Shown in pieces: positions 57,278 to 64,000 of a stretch of 64,000 nt of DNA (within the stretch, counting starts at the first letter, position 1; the number at the start of each line of letters is the position of its first letter). Below the pieces are notes generated by a model, which worked only from the letters and a program-made list of their open reading frames with translations, was not told the origin of the DNA and made no database searches. This stretch comes from Myxococcales bacterium (GTDB taxonomy: Bacteria; Myxococcota_A; Polyangia; Polyangiales; Houyiibacteriaceae): the NCBI GenBank assembly GCA_019637115.1, contig JAHBWH010000014.1, forward strand, positions 1 through 64,000, given 5' to 3'. Made by a program: the position numbers and the translations under genes.

Positions 57278-58485
57278 GACGCCGCCTCCTCGTCCGACGC
57301 GCCGTTCGCGCCGCCCGCGTGCTCCGGCAGCCGGTTCATCGGCGGCTTCACCACGAAGTCCTCGGAGAGCTCGAAGAACGACGCACAACCCTTCTCGGTC
57401 ACGTAGACCGTGTCGGAGATGCCGCAGGTCTTGTCGCCCTCGACGCCCCACATCCACGGGATGATGTGGAAGGTCATCCCCTCCTCGAGCACCGTCGAGT
57501 CCCCTTGCTTGAGGCTGATGATGTAGCCCTCGTCCCAGCTCGGCGGGAAGGCGATGCCGATCGAGTAGCCCGAGCGCGTGATCAGCTTCGCGCCGACATC
57601 GTTCTGCGTGATGATCTTCCGCACGAGGTTGTCGGCGTCCGACACCGTGAGGCCTGGCCGAATCGCCGCGCGGATCTCGGCCAGCGCGAGCTTCATCCGG
57701 CGTTGTGCCCGCTCCATCGCTGGAGAGAGCTCGCCGAGGATCACCGTGCGCATCATCGCCGTGTGGTAGCGGCGGTAGCAGCCACCGACCTCGAGGAAGA
57801 CGTGCTCTCCGGGCTCCACCTTGCGGCCCTCCCAGGTCGCGTGACCGATCATCGTGCGCGGCCCCGAGGTGACGTAGGGCATCACGGCCGGCGGCTCGCC
57901 TCCGGCGCGGAACATCGCCGCGCTGATGGCGGCGCCGATCTCATTCTCGGTGACGCCGGGCGCGCACGCGTCGAAGCCAGCGACCATCCCGGCCTCGGTC
58001 GCCCGCGCGGCCTTGCGCATCACCTCGATCTCTTCCTCCGACTTGCGAACGCGTCCCTGCTCGACGATGCCGAAACAGTCGAGGAGGTGGCCGTCGGTGA
58101 ACGAGGTGTGGATGCGGTCTTGCTGGTAAGCGGGGAAGAAGTAGCTGTTGCGCTCGTAGCCGACGTTGCGGCCCGCGAGGCCGAACTCGTAGAGGCTCGA
58201 GACGAGCATCTGGATGGCATCGCCCGTGTCGGGATAAGGCCGCGTGAGCTCGACCCACGTGCGCGCATGCACGTTCGACTCCTCGAGCGCGCGCGTGATC
58301 ATGAAGGGCTCGCCCTCGAGCGGGACCACGAGCGCCTGAAAGAACGAGTATCCTGTCGTCTGGTACTCGGTGAGGTAGGTGAGGTTCTCGGGGTCGGTGA
58401 TGACGACCGCGTCGAGCAGGCGCTTCGCCATGCGCTCGCGCAGCTCGCGCAGCCGCCGCTCGTGCTCCTCGAAGGAGAAGGTCAT
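57274..58485 (-). CDS. doeA: Ectoine hydrolase (DoeA-type M24-fold enzyme)
   Basis: The 403-residue product is a creatinase/aminopeptidase-fold protein (MTFSFEEHERRLRELRERM, ITDPENLTYLTEYQTTGY). The canonical metal ligands of M24 peptidases are altered: the region that normally reads DxGxxxxxYxxDxxR is LEVGGCYRRYHTAMMRT, with both Asp residues replaced. Retained features include GHATWEGRKVEPGEH, GITRSGYSIGIAFPP-like RSGYSIGIAFPP and EEGMTFHIIPWMW. This metal-free creatinase-like arrangement is known for ectoine hydrolases (DoeA/EutD), which open the ectoine ring to N-acetyl-diaminobutyrate. The flanking aminotransferase and dehydrogenase support this. It lies 14 bases after the DoeD stop. Confidence 0.88.
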   Translation of the reverse strand: MTFSFEEHERRLRELRERMAKRLLDAVVITDPENLTYLTEYQTTGYSFFQALVVPLEGEPFMITRALEESNVHARTWVELTRPYPDTGDAIQMLVSSLYEFGLAGRNVGYERNSYFFPAYQQDRIHTSFTDGHLLDCFGIVEQGRVRKSEEEIEVMRKAARATEAGMVAGFDACAPGVTENEIGAAISAAMFRAGGEPPAVMPYVTSGPRTMIGHATWEGRKVEPGEHVFLEVGGCYRRYHTAMMRTVILGELSPAMERAQRRMKLALAEIRAAIRPGLTVSDADNLVRKIITQNDVGAKLITRSGYSIGIAFPPSWDEGYIISLKQGDSTVLEEGMTFHIIPWMWGVEGDKTCGISDTVYVTEKGCASFFELSEDFVVKPPMNRLPEHAGGANGASDEEAAS

Positions 58486-58499
58486 GTCGTCGCGGCGCC

Positions 58500-59756
58500 T
58501 CATGCGGCCTCCAGCACGTCGCGGACGGCGCCGCGGAAGATCTCGAGCCCTTCGTTCAGGTCGGCGCTCGGGGTGGTCAGCGGTGGGATCAGCTTGAGCA
58601 CGCGCCCACCGCTGCCGCAGGGGCCGATCAGCAGGCCCCGCTCGAAGCACCTCGCCGCGACGGCCTTCGCCTTGGCACCGTCCACGACGTCCAGCGCCTG
58701 CATCATCCCCTTGCCGCGGGCAGCGGCGCCGCGCGCTTCGTATCTTTTCGCGAGCTCGTCGACGCAGCGCCGCATGACGGCGCCCTTCTCGCGCACCTCG
58801 CTCATGAGCGTATCGTCCTGGAAGTACTCGAGCGCGACGCGACCGGCGACGAAGGAGAGACCTTGTCCGCGGAAGGTGCCGGTGTGCTCGCCAGGCGACC
58901 AATGCGCGTCGTGCTCGGGCTTGACGAGGTTCATCGCGAGCGGCGTGCCGAAGCCGCCGATGCCCTTCGCGAGCGTCACGATGTCGGGGTCGAGCCCCAT
59001 TCCGTCGAAGCTGAAGTACGAGCCCGTTCGACCACAGCCCGCCTGGATGTCGTCGATGACGAAGAGCGCGCCGTGCTCGCGCGCGATCTCTTGCACGCGG
59101 CGGAGCCACGCCTCGCTCGCGACGTTCACGCCCCCCTCGGCTTGGATCGGCTCGACCAGGATCGCCGCCGGAGGCCGCAGCCCGCTCGACGGATCGGCGA
59201 GCGCCGCGCGGTAGGCCTCGAGCCCCTCGAGGCCCCCGCCAGGGGCGCTCTCGAAGGGGATGCGATCGACGTGCGGGAGCGGGACGCCCGCGGCCTGTCG
59301 GAAGTAATCGTTGGCGGTGCAGGCGAGCGCGCCGAGCGTCATCCCGTGGAACCCGTGGCTGAACGCGAGGACGTTGGGGCGCCCCGTGACCCGCCGCGCG
59401 AGCTTGAGCGCCGCCTCCACGGCGTTCGTGCCGGTGGGTCCGGTGAACTGCATCTTGTGCGTCATCTTCCGTGGAACGAGGATCGTCTCCGCGAAGGTCC
59501 GCACGAAGTCGCGCTTCGCACTCGTGTACATGTCGAGGCTGTGCGCGACGCCGTCTGACTCGAGGAATGCGATGATCGCGCGCTTCATCTTCGGGTCGTT
59601 GTGACCGAAGTTGAGGACCCCCGCGCCCGCGAAGAAGTCGATGTACGATCGCCCCGCTTCGTCGACCTGCCGCGACCCCGACGCCGACGCAAAGACCGTC
59701 GGGTAGGCGCGGCAGTACCCGCGAATCTCAGACTCCCATCGTTCGAAGACCTGCAT
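58500..59756 (-). CDS. doeD: Diaminobutyrate--2-oxoglutarate aminotransferase (DoeD/EctB-type)
   Basis: The 418-residue product is a class-III PLP aminotransferase with the EctB/DoeD layout: MQVFERWESEIRGYCRAYP, DFFAGAGVLNFGHNDP, FTGPTGTNAVEAALKLAR, DDIQAGCGRTG and the PLP Lys264 in VTLAKGIGG. Such enzymes interconvert L-2,4-diaminobutyrate and aspartate semialdehyde. EctB runs toward diaminobutyrate for ectoine synthesis, while DoeD runs the other way in degradation. No ectA or ectC is in the window and DoeA follows directly, so the degradative role is favoured. It is the first gene of the doeD-doeA-doeC unit, with a 392-bp spacer upstream. Confidence 0.88.
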   Translation of the reverse strand: MQVFERWESEIRGYCRAYPTVFASASGSRQVDEAGRSYIDFFAGAGVLNFGHNDPKMKRAIIAFLESDGVAHSLDMYTSAKRDFVRTFAETILVPRKMTHKMQFTGPTGTNAVEAALKLARRVTGRPNVLAFSHGFHGMTLGALACTANDYFRQAAGVPLPHVDRIPFESAPGGGLEGLEAYRAALADPSSGLRPPAAILVEPIQAEGGVNVASEAWLRRVQEIAREHGALFVIDDIQAGCGRTGSYFSFDGMGLDPDIVTLAKGIGGFGTPLAMNLVKPEHDAHWSPGEHTGTFRGQGLSFVAGRVALEYFQDDTLMSEVREKGAVMRRCVDELAKRYEARGAAARGKGMMQALDVVDGAKAKAVAARCFERGLLIGPCGSGGRVLKLIPPLTTPSADLNEGLEIFRGAVRDVLEAA

Positions 59757-60148
59757 CTAGCGCTCCGTTCTCGCTCGACGGACGGAAGCTCGACCCCGGT
59801 CGGGGGGAGCAGGTTCGTCGAGCAAGCCAGCGACCCTCTCTGGGTCACGACTCTTGGTTCAAATGCCCACGCTCACTGGCGGCACCGTGCCGCGCTCGAA
59901 GCGAAGACGAAATGACGCCGCCGATCGAGGATCGACGACAACGAATAGGCGATACCACGAGGTACGCGTCGAATGCAAACGCGCTCCCCGAAGCCCGAGA
60001 TTTCGTCCGAGTTTCTCGGAGGATTCGCGAGTTCGCGCTCCCGTCGCCACGTTCGACGGACCGGCGCCCACCCGACCGATGGCGCCGACGGCGCCGACGC
60101 GCCGTTCAGCGCGCAGACGTCAGGGCGCGCTTCGCCGGAGGGTCGCCC
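59757..60148 (-). other. Promoter-bearing spacer upstream of doeD
   Basis: The 392-bp spacer between doeB2 (stop at 60149) and doeD (start at 59756) contains lower-GC patches (CTTGGTTCAAATGC near 59852 and CGACAACGAATAGGCGATACC near 59936) suitable for a regulated promoter. I see no hairpin of note. Frames through it are Arg-rich and not credible as proteins. Confidence 0.45.
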
Positions 60149-61306
60149 TCACTCGAGCGGCGGCAGCGGCGCACCCGCGAGGCGCACGTAGACGCGCGCG
60201 ACACGAGCGATGAGGGCGTCGTCGAAGTCGTAGTGCGGGCTGTGGCAGGGCGGATCGTCCTCGCCCTTGCCCGAGCCCACGAGCGCGAACGCGCCGGGGA
60301 TCGCCGCGAGGTAGTAGCTGAAGTCCTCCGAGGCCATGATCGGCGCCGGGATCTCGCTCCGCCACGTGGGCCCGAGCTCGGCGGCGAGGGCGGCGCGCAT
60401 CGCCTCGGCCTCCGGGGGGTGGTTCGTGGTAGCGCCATAACGGGGTCGCGACTCGACCTCCGCGCGGACCCCATAGGCGCGCGCGGTCTGCTCGGCGATC
60501 TCGGCGATCCAGCGATCTACGGAGGGACGAAGGGCGTCGTCCGCGAGCCGGATGCTCCCGGCGAGCACGGCCTCGTGGGGCGTGACGGTCTCGGCGCTCG
60601 GCGCGACGATCGAGGTCACCGCGACCACCACGGCCGACTGCGGCGCGACGCGGCGGCTGACGATCTGCTGCAACGCCAAGGTGATCGCGGCCGCCGCCAG
60701 GACGGGATCGGCGCACCGCTCGGGTTGGCTCGCGTGCCCTCCCGCGCCCGACACGAGGATGCGGAAGGTGCCGTTCGCCGACATCACGGGGCCGTCGGGG
60801 CAGACGGCCTGGCCGCGCGGGATGGCGGGCCAGTTGTGCCAGCCGTAGATGGCCTCGACGCCCTCGAGGGCGCCCGCTTCCAGCATCCGCTTGGCGCCAT
60901 GGCCGCCCTCCTCGGCCGGCTGGAAGACGAGGGTGACGGGGCCAGGGAGGGCGCGCTCGTGCTGGACGAGCCATTGCGCGGCGGCGAGGAGGGTCGCCGC
61001 GTGCCCGTCGTGGCCGCACGCGTGCATCTTGCCGTCGTGCTCGGAGGCCCAAGGCGCGCCGGTCGCTTCGTGGATGGGCAAGGCGTCGATGTCGGCACGG
61101 AGCGCGATGTGGCGGCCGGGCGCGCGCGGCGCCAGCGTCGCGACCGTCCCGGTGTCCGCGAAGGCCTGCCACGCGATCCCGAGCGCCGCGAGACGCGCGC
61201 GGATCGTCCGCGCGGTCTCGACCTCGGCCCAGGGCAGCTCCGGGCGGGCGTGGAGCGCGCGCCGAAGGGTCACGGCCTCGGCGACGATCTCTCCCCAGCT
61301 CGTCAT
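60149..61306 (-). CDS. doeB2: M20-family amidohydrolase, likely N2-acetyl-diaminobutyrate deacetylase (DoeB2-type)
   Basis: The 385-residue product (ATG at 61306) is an M20/M40 carboxypeptidase-like amidohydrolase with LRADIDALPIHE, HACGHDGHAATLL, VFQPAEEGGHGAKRM and GGHASQPERCADP. These hold the metal-binding His, Asp and Glu residues of the IAA-amino-acid hydrolase group. In some ectoine degraders the deacetylation of N2-acetyl-L-2,4-diaminobutyrate is done by such an M20 protein (DoeB2) in place of the DoeB family. Its position 392 bp upstream of the doeD-doeA-doeC unit on the same strand supports that role. An amino-acid amide hydrolase of other function is the alternative. Confidence 0.82.
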   Translation of the reverse strand: MTSWGEIVAEAVTLRRALHARPELPWAEVETARTIRARLAALGIAWQAFADTGTVATLAPRAPGRHIALRADIDALPIHEATGAPWASEHDGKMHACGHDGHAATLLAAAQWLVQHERALPGPVTLVFQPAEEGGHGAKRMLEAGALEGVEAIYGWHNWPAIPRGQAVCPDGPVMSANGTFRILVSGAGGHASQPERCADPVLAAAAITLALQQIVSRRVAPQSAVVVAVTSIVAPSAETVTPHEAVLAGSIRLADDALRPSVDRWIAEIAEQTARAYGVRAEVESRPRYGATTNHPPEAEAMRAALAAELGPTWRSEIPAPIMASEDFSYYLAAIPGAFALVGSGKGEDDPPCHSPHYDFDDALIARVARVYVRLAGAPLPPLE

Positions 61307-61483
61307 GGGGGGCACGCTAACAGGCGAGGAGTGCGGGCGCACGAGCTGCGGCCTGCATCTGCGCTCCGCGTTCGTGTCGGGTTCCGCCTCCGGGGAGAGG
61401 TCCGTTTCCGTTTCCGTTTCCGTTTCCGGGTCCGGGTCCGGGTCCGGGTGGTCTCGTTCGGATCGGCGTCCGCGGCGCGGCGC
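61307..61483. other. Spacer between doeB2 and a lipoprotein gene, mostly hexanucleotide array
   Basis: The 177-bp spacer contains the TCCGTT/TCCGGG array (61401-61448). The rest is GC-rich and unremarkable. The promoter of doeB2 must lie between 61307 and the array or within it. Confidence 0.45.
61401..61448. repeat. Perfect hexanucleotide array: four TCCGTT units then four TCCGGG units
   Basis: Eight consecutive six-base units start at 61401. The first four read TCCGTT and the last four TCCGGG, with no interruption. The array ends 35 bases from the stop codon of the lipoprotein gene at 61484, on its 3' side, as in the other three arrays of the window. Confidence 0.93.
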
Positions 61484-62152
61484 TCAGCTCGGCGGCTCGA
61501 CGGACTCGACGATCTCGACGCCGCCCTCCGTCGTCTCGACGACCACGTCGGTCCGCTCGCCGCCGCTCGTCGGCGTCGTCGCGATGCTCTCGAAGCCCCA
61601 GCGGAAGTTCACGCGGTTGATCGAGAAGACGACGCGGTCGGTCGCCAAGGTCACCCGGCCGTGGTTGGCAAAGCAGACCACGCCGCTGCCGACGCTCCGG
61701 AACCACGTGGCCGGAACCCAGCGGGACTCGTAGACGGGCCGCTGCTCCCACCGCTGGCAGTTGTTGTTCGAGTCGCGGGCGACACACTCGTTCGAGGTGC
61801 CGACCTGGTACTGCTCGAGCACGCGCCCGGCGTACGACGACACCTCGGTTGGGCGCATCTCGACGATCTCCGCGTCCTGGTACCAGTGCTCCCCGGCCTT
61901 CATGAGGAGGTTCTGGTTCGGCAGCTCGGCGTCCGGCGGCTCGTGCGGCTGCTCGACGTCGAACGTGACGTCGACGCAGACCGCCTCGGGATCCAGGCGC
62001 GTCAGCGTCGCGTGCCAGGTCCGCTGGTAGATGGTGTTCGGCTGGTCGACTTGGCCGACCTCGAGCGGGTGTCGCATCACCACGTCGAGGCGCTTGCCGC
62101 AGCCGACGGCGGCGAGGGAGAGGAGGCAGACGAAGAGAAGACGGTAGGGCAT
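61484..62152 (-). CDS. Lipoprotein of unknown function
   Basis: The 222-residue product from the ATG at 62152 (GAGG six bases before) has the signal RLLFVCLLSLAAVGC followed by GKRLDVVMRHPLEVGQVDQ. The mature part is beta-rich: TWHATLTRLDPEAVCVDVTFDVE, VPATWFRSVGSGVVCFANHGRVTL, TDRVVFSINRVNFRWGFESI, and a short Cys-bearing loop NECVARDSNNNCQRWEQ. I recognise no family. It is divergent from a large propeller-like lipoprotein gene and followed by the hexanucleotide array. Confidence 0.8.
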   Translation of the reverse strand: MPYRLLFVCLLSLAAVGCGKRLDVVMRHPLEVGQVDQPNTIYQRTWHATLTRLDPEAVCVDVTFDVEQPHEPPDAELPNQNLLMKAGEHWYQDAEIVEMRPTEVSSYAGRVLEQYQVGTSNECVARDSNNNCQRWEQRPVYESRWVPATWFRSVGSGVVCFANHGRVTLATDRVVFSINRVNFRWGFESIATTPTSGGERTDVVVETTEGGVEIVESVEPPS

Positions 62153-62296
62153 GAGCGACCTCGGGTGAGGGTCGGAGGATGTCCGACGGACGGCGGGCGG
62201 ACGAGCACGATTCAGCGCCTTCACACGGCCTCACGTACGACCAGCGCCGCCGATGCTTCCCTGGGTATGGCACGCGGGTTGCGAAGGCCACGTACG

Positions 62297-63829
62297 ATGC
62301 CCTCCGTGACCCGCCGGATCTCGCCTCAGGCCGTGCTTCCACGGCGAAATCCGCGAACAACGCTCGCGACGACGTCGCCTGACGAGGGCCCCCGCTCGGC
62401 TCGGATCTTGGACGCCCGCGCTCCGCTCCGCGACGTGTTGGCGCACGTGCTGTTCCTCGGCGCGCTGTCCGCGTGCGCGGGGGTCGCCGAGGACGAGGGC
62501 GCAGGACGAGACGCCGCGCTCCCGGACGGCGCGCCTCCCAGCTCGCGCGACGCCAGCGCGCACGACGCCAATGAGGAGCCGGACGCGGCGCCAGCGCTCG
62601 ATGACGGCGGCGTCCCTTCGGATGCCGTGGCCCCGGACGCGCCCGATCCCGCGGCGCCCGACGCGGGCCCGCCCCAGCCTGCGTGCGGCCCGGTCGACTG
62701 CGCGTCGATCCCGACCACCACCCTCGGTCGCCTCCGCAGCTACGACGAGTGCGCGCACGGCCTGCGGCTGCAGCGCCCGCTCGCCGAGGGCCGCGCGCTC
62801 GCCGACGCGCTGCTGGCGCGCCTCGAGTCCGCCGGCCTCGGGCAGCGCCGCACGCTCGCGCAGGTCGCCGCCGACCTCAACCGCACCGGCCGCGCCGGGC
62901 TGACCTCCCAAACCACCACGCGCCTGTCCGGCCTGTCGCCGGTTGGCTTTCGTTGGAACACGGGGGACGACGCCGTCGACTATTGGTACCCCCAGGGCAT
63001 CACGGGATCCGCGGACGCGGGGCGCGCGGACGAGCTCCTGATCGTGAGCTGGTACCACCGCACCGACGAGCGCCCGACGCGCGGCGCGCGCATCACGCTC
63101 GCCGACGTCAGCGACCTCTCGAGCCCGCGCTACCGGCACCTCTTGTTGGTCGATCCCGTCGACGGCCCCGAGGGCCCCGACTTCGGACCCGCCGAGTACG
63201 ACAGCGGCGGCGCGCTGCACGCAGGCGGCATCGCCTGGGTCGGAGACAACCTCTACGTGGCCGACACCGCGCAGGGCCTGCGCGTCTACGACCTCTCCCG
63301 CATCTTCCGCCCGAGCGCGACGAACGACAACGCCCGCATCGGCGTCTCGGCTGGGCGGAGCGACGCGCATGGCTACGCCTACGCCGTCCCGCGGGTCGGG
63401 CGCTGGCGGAACGCCGGCGGCGCATGCGCGGCGCGCTTCTCCTTCGTCGCACGCGGGGACGTCGGCGGCGCGCCCGCGCTCGTCTCGGGCGACTATCGCG
63501 CGAACGACGTCAGCGCTCGCGTCATGGCGTGGCCGCTCGACGGCGCCGAGCTCGCGGTCGACGCCACGGGCGTGGCGTGGGCGCGCGCCGCGGCGGTGGT
63601 CGGACAGACCCGCGTGCAAGGCGCGCTTCGCGTCGGCGACGCCTGGTACCTCTCGTCGTCGAGTCAGGACGGCTCGAACGGCCGCCTCTACCGCGCGACG
63701 ACGTCGGGCACGACGAGCGTGCCCTGGGTCTACGGCGCGGAGGATCTCTACCGCGACGCCCGCGACCGCCTCTGGACGCCCGCCGAGCACCCGGGCCGCC
63801 GAGACGTCGTCGCGATCCCGAGGCCCTGA
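62297..63829 (+). CDS. Lipoprotein with beta-propeller-like repeats
   Basis: I use the ATG at 62297 (510 residues). The lipobox FLGALSAC comes unusually late, about residue 60, so the true start may be a later GTG or TTG near 62408-62440. An Asp/Ala/Pro-rich tether of about 70 residues follows (DAALPDGAPPSSRDAS). The folded part has propeller-like stretches: DELLIVSWYHRTDERPTRGA, GDNLYVADTAQGLRVYDLSR, DAHGYAYAVPRVGRWRN, GDAWYLSSSSQDGSNGRLYRATTSG. I recognise no specific family. The earlier part of this open frame, upstream of 62297, overlaps doeB2 and is not coding. It may bind extracellular ligands. Confidence 0.75.
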   Translation: MPSVTRRISPQAVLPRRNPRTTLATTSPDEGPRSARILDARAPLRDVLAHVLFLGALSACAGVAEDEGAGRDAALPDGAPPSSRDASAHDANEEPDAAPALDDGGVPSDAVAPDAPDPAAPDAGPPQPACGPVDCASIPTTTLGRLRSYDECAHGLRLQRPLAEGRALADALLARLESAGLGQRRTLAQVAADLNRTGRAGLTSQTTTRLSGLSPVGFRWNTGDDAVDYWYPQGITGSADAGRADELLIVSWYHRTDERPTRGARITLADVSDLSSPRYRHLLLVDPVDGPEGPDFGPAEYDSGGALHAGGIAWVGDNLYVADTAQGLRVYDLSRIFRPSATNDNARIGVSAGRSDAHGYAYAVPRVGRWRNAGGACAARFSFVARGDVGGAPALVSGDYRANDVSARVMAWPLDGAELAVDATGVAWARAAAVVGQTRVQGALRVGDAWYLSSSSQDGSNGRLYRATTSGTTSVPWVYGAEDLYRDARDRLWTPAEHPGRRDVVAIPRP

Positions 63830-63849
63830 GACGGGAGGACCGCGCGGCC

Positions 63850-64000
63850 TCAACCGAGGGCGGGCGCCAGCGCGCCCGCCTCGTCGCGACCGAGCGCGTC
63901 GATCAGCGCGTCCGCCTCGGCGTCGGGGACGTTCGCGACGTGGAAGCTCGCGCCTCCCCCGACCGTCACGCGGACGGTCGCCACCCGATGCCAGCGGTCG
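63850..64000 (-). CDS. C-terminal end of an unknown protein (partial)
   Basis: A frame on the minus strand is open from the window edge to a TGA at 63850 and encodes 49 residues ending DEAGALAPALG. The stretch RVATVRVTVGGGASFHVANV followed by an Ala/Asp-rich helix looks protein-like, and it lies 20 bases beyond the stop of the convergent gene. The start is outside the window and no family can be named. Confidence 0.5.
   Translation of the reverse strand, partial: DRWHRVATVRVTVGGGASFHVANVPDAEADALIDALGRDEAGALAPALG

Noticed and set aside
58500-59756. Ectoine synthesis (ectB) reading of the aminotransferase
   Set aside because: ectA and ectC are absent, while a DoeA-type hydrolase and a DoeC-type dehydrogenase follow in the same operon. 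Degradation explains the context better.
59912-62296. Upstream extension of the 62297-63829 lipoprotein frame
   Set aside because: It runs antisense through doeB2 and another lipoprotein gene and has no signal peptide or domain. The protein-like part begins only after 62297.

Overview
The window reads as chromosomal DNA of a myxobacterium (Myxococcota, most likely a Polyangia or Sandaracinus-like lineage). The base composition is very GC-rich, genes are dense, and start codons are often GTG or TTG. Typical myxobacterial families are present: a giant Ser/Thr kinase-AAA-TPR protein, PP2C, FHA and PilZ proteins, many Asp-rich lipoproteins, Cys-rich repeat lipoproteins with MopE-like metal-binding motifs, and one MYXO-CTERM protein. 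The species assignment is inference. I see no rRNA, tRNA, CRISPR array, insertion sequence or prophage.

Layout. 1-11951: an Slt-like TPR protein (cut by the window edge), a SufT-like Fe-S assembly factor, a PP2C phosphatase divergent from a kinase-AAA-TPR protein, a beta-propeller/phosphoesterase lipoprotein, a membrane zincin-like protein and a RimK-type ATP-grasp ligase. 12009-20073: a TauE/SafE exporter, then five consecutive secreted proteins on the minus strand, four of them Cys-rich. 20172-30763: a KDPG-aldolase homologue without its catalytic residues, an FHA protein, a HEAT-like lipoprotein, FtsK, a PhoX-like phosphatase, BamD and a TPR protein. 31202-40377: a ThDP enzyme, a TPR protein, Cys-poor ribosomal proteins L36 and L32, a ferredoxin, a three-gene unit ending in a PilZ protein, a C45 acyltransferase, an SRPBCC protein, a Fur-family regulator and Mpl. 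40664-44203: a small unknown protein, a DppB/DppC-type permease pair and an SDR enzyme. 44867-55816: a large PA14/PA14/discoidin/haem-motif lipoprotein, an ECF sigma factor module, a Cys-rich lipoprotein, a GH31 lipoprotein and a proline-rich lipoprotein. 55901-61306: an ectoine-degradation set (DoeC, DoeA, DoeD and a DoeB2-type deacetylase). 61484-64000: two more lipoproteins and the 3' end of another gene.

How genes fit together. The kinase, PP2C phosphatase and FHA protein could form a phospho-Thr signalling set, though no link between them is proven. DoeA, DoeB2, DoeD and DoeC would take ectoine through N-acetyl-diaminobutyrate and diaminobutyrate to aspartate semialdehyde and aspartate, which suits a salt-exposed or marine-influenced organism. 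FtsK, BamD, Mpl and ribosomal proteins L32/L36 are housekeeping functions.

The most unusual material is non-coding. Four degenerate hexanucleotide arrays each lie within a few tens of bases of a stop codon. A roughly 220-bp multi-hairpin element occurs in two nearly identical copies, both directly downstream of genes and in the same gene-relative orientation, with two diverged partial relatives. Several intergenic spacers carry other tandem or inverted repeats. Together they suggest families of mobile or regulatory sequence that act at, or collect at, gene 3' ends.
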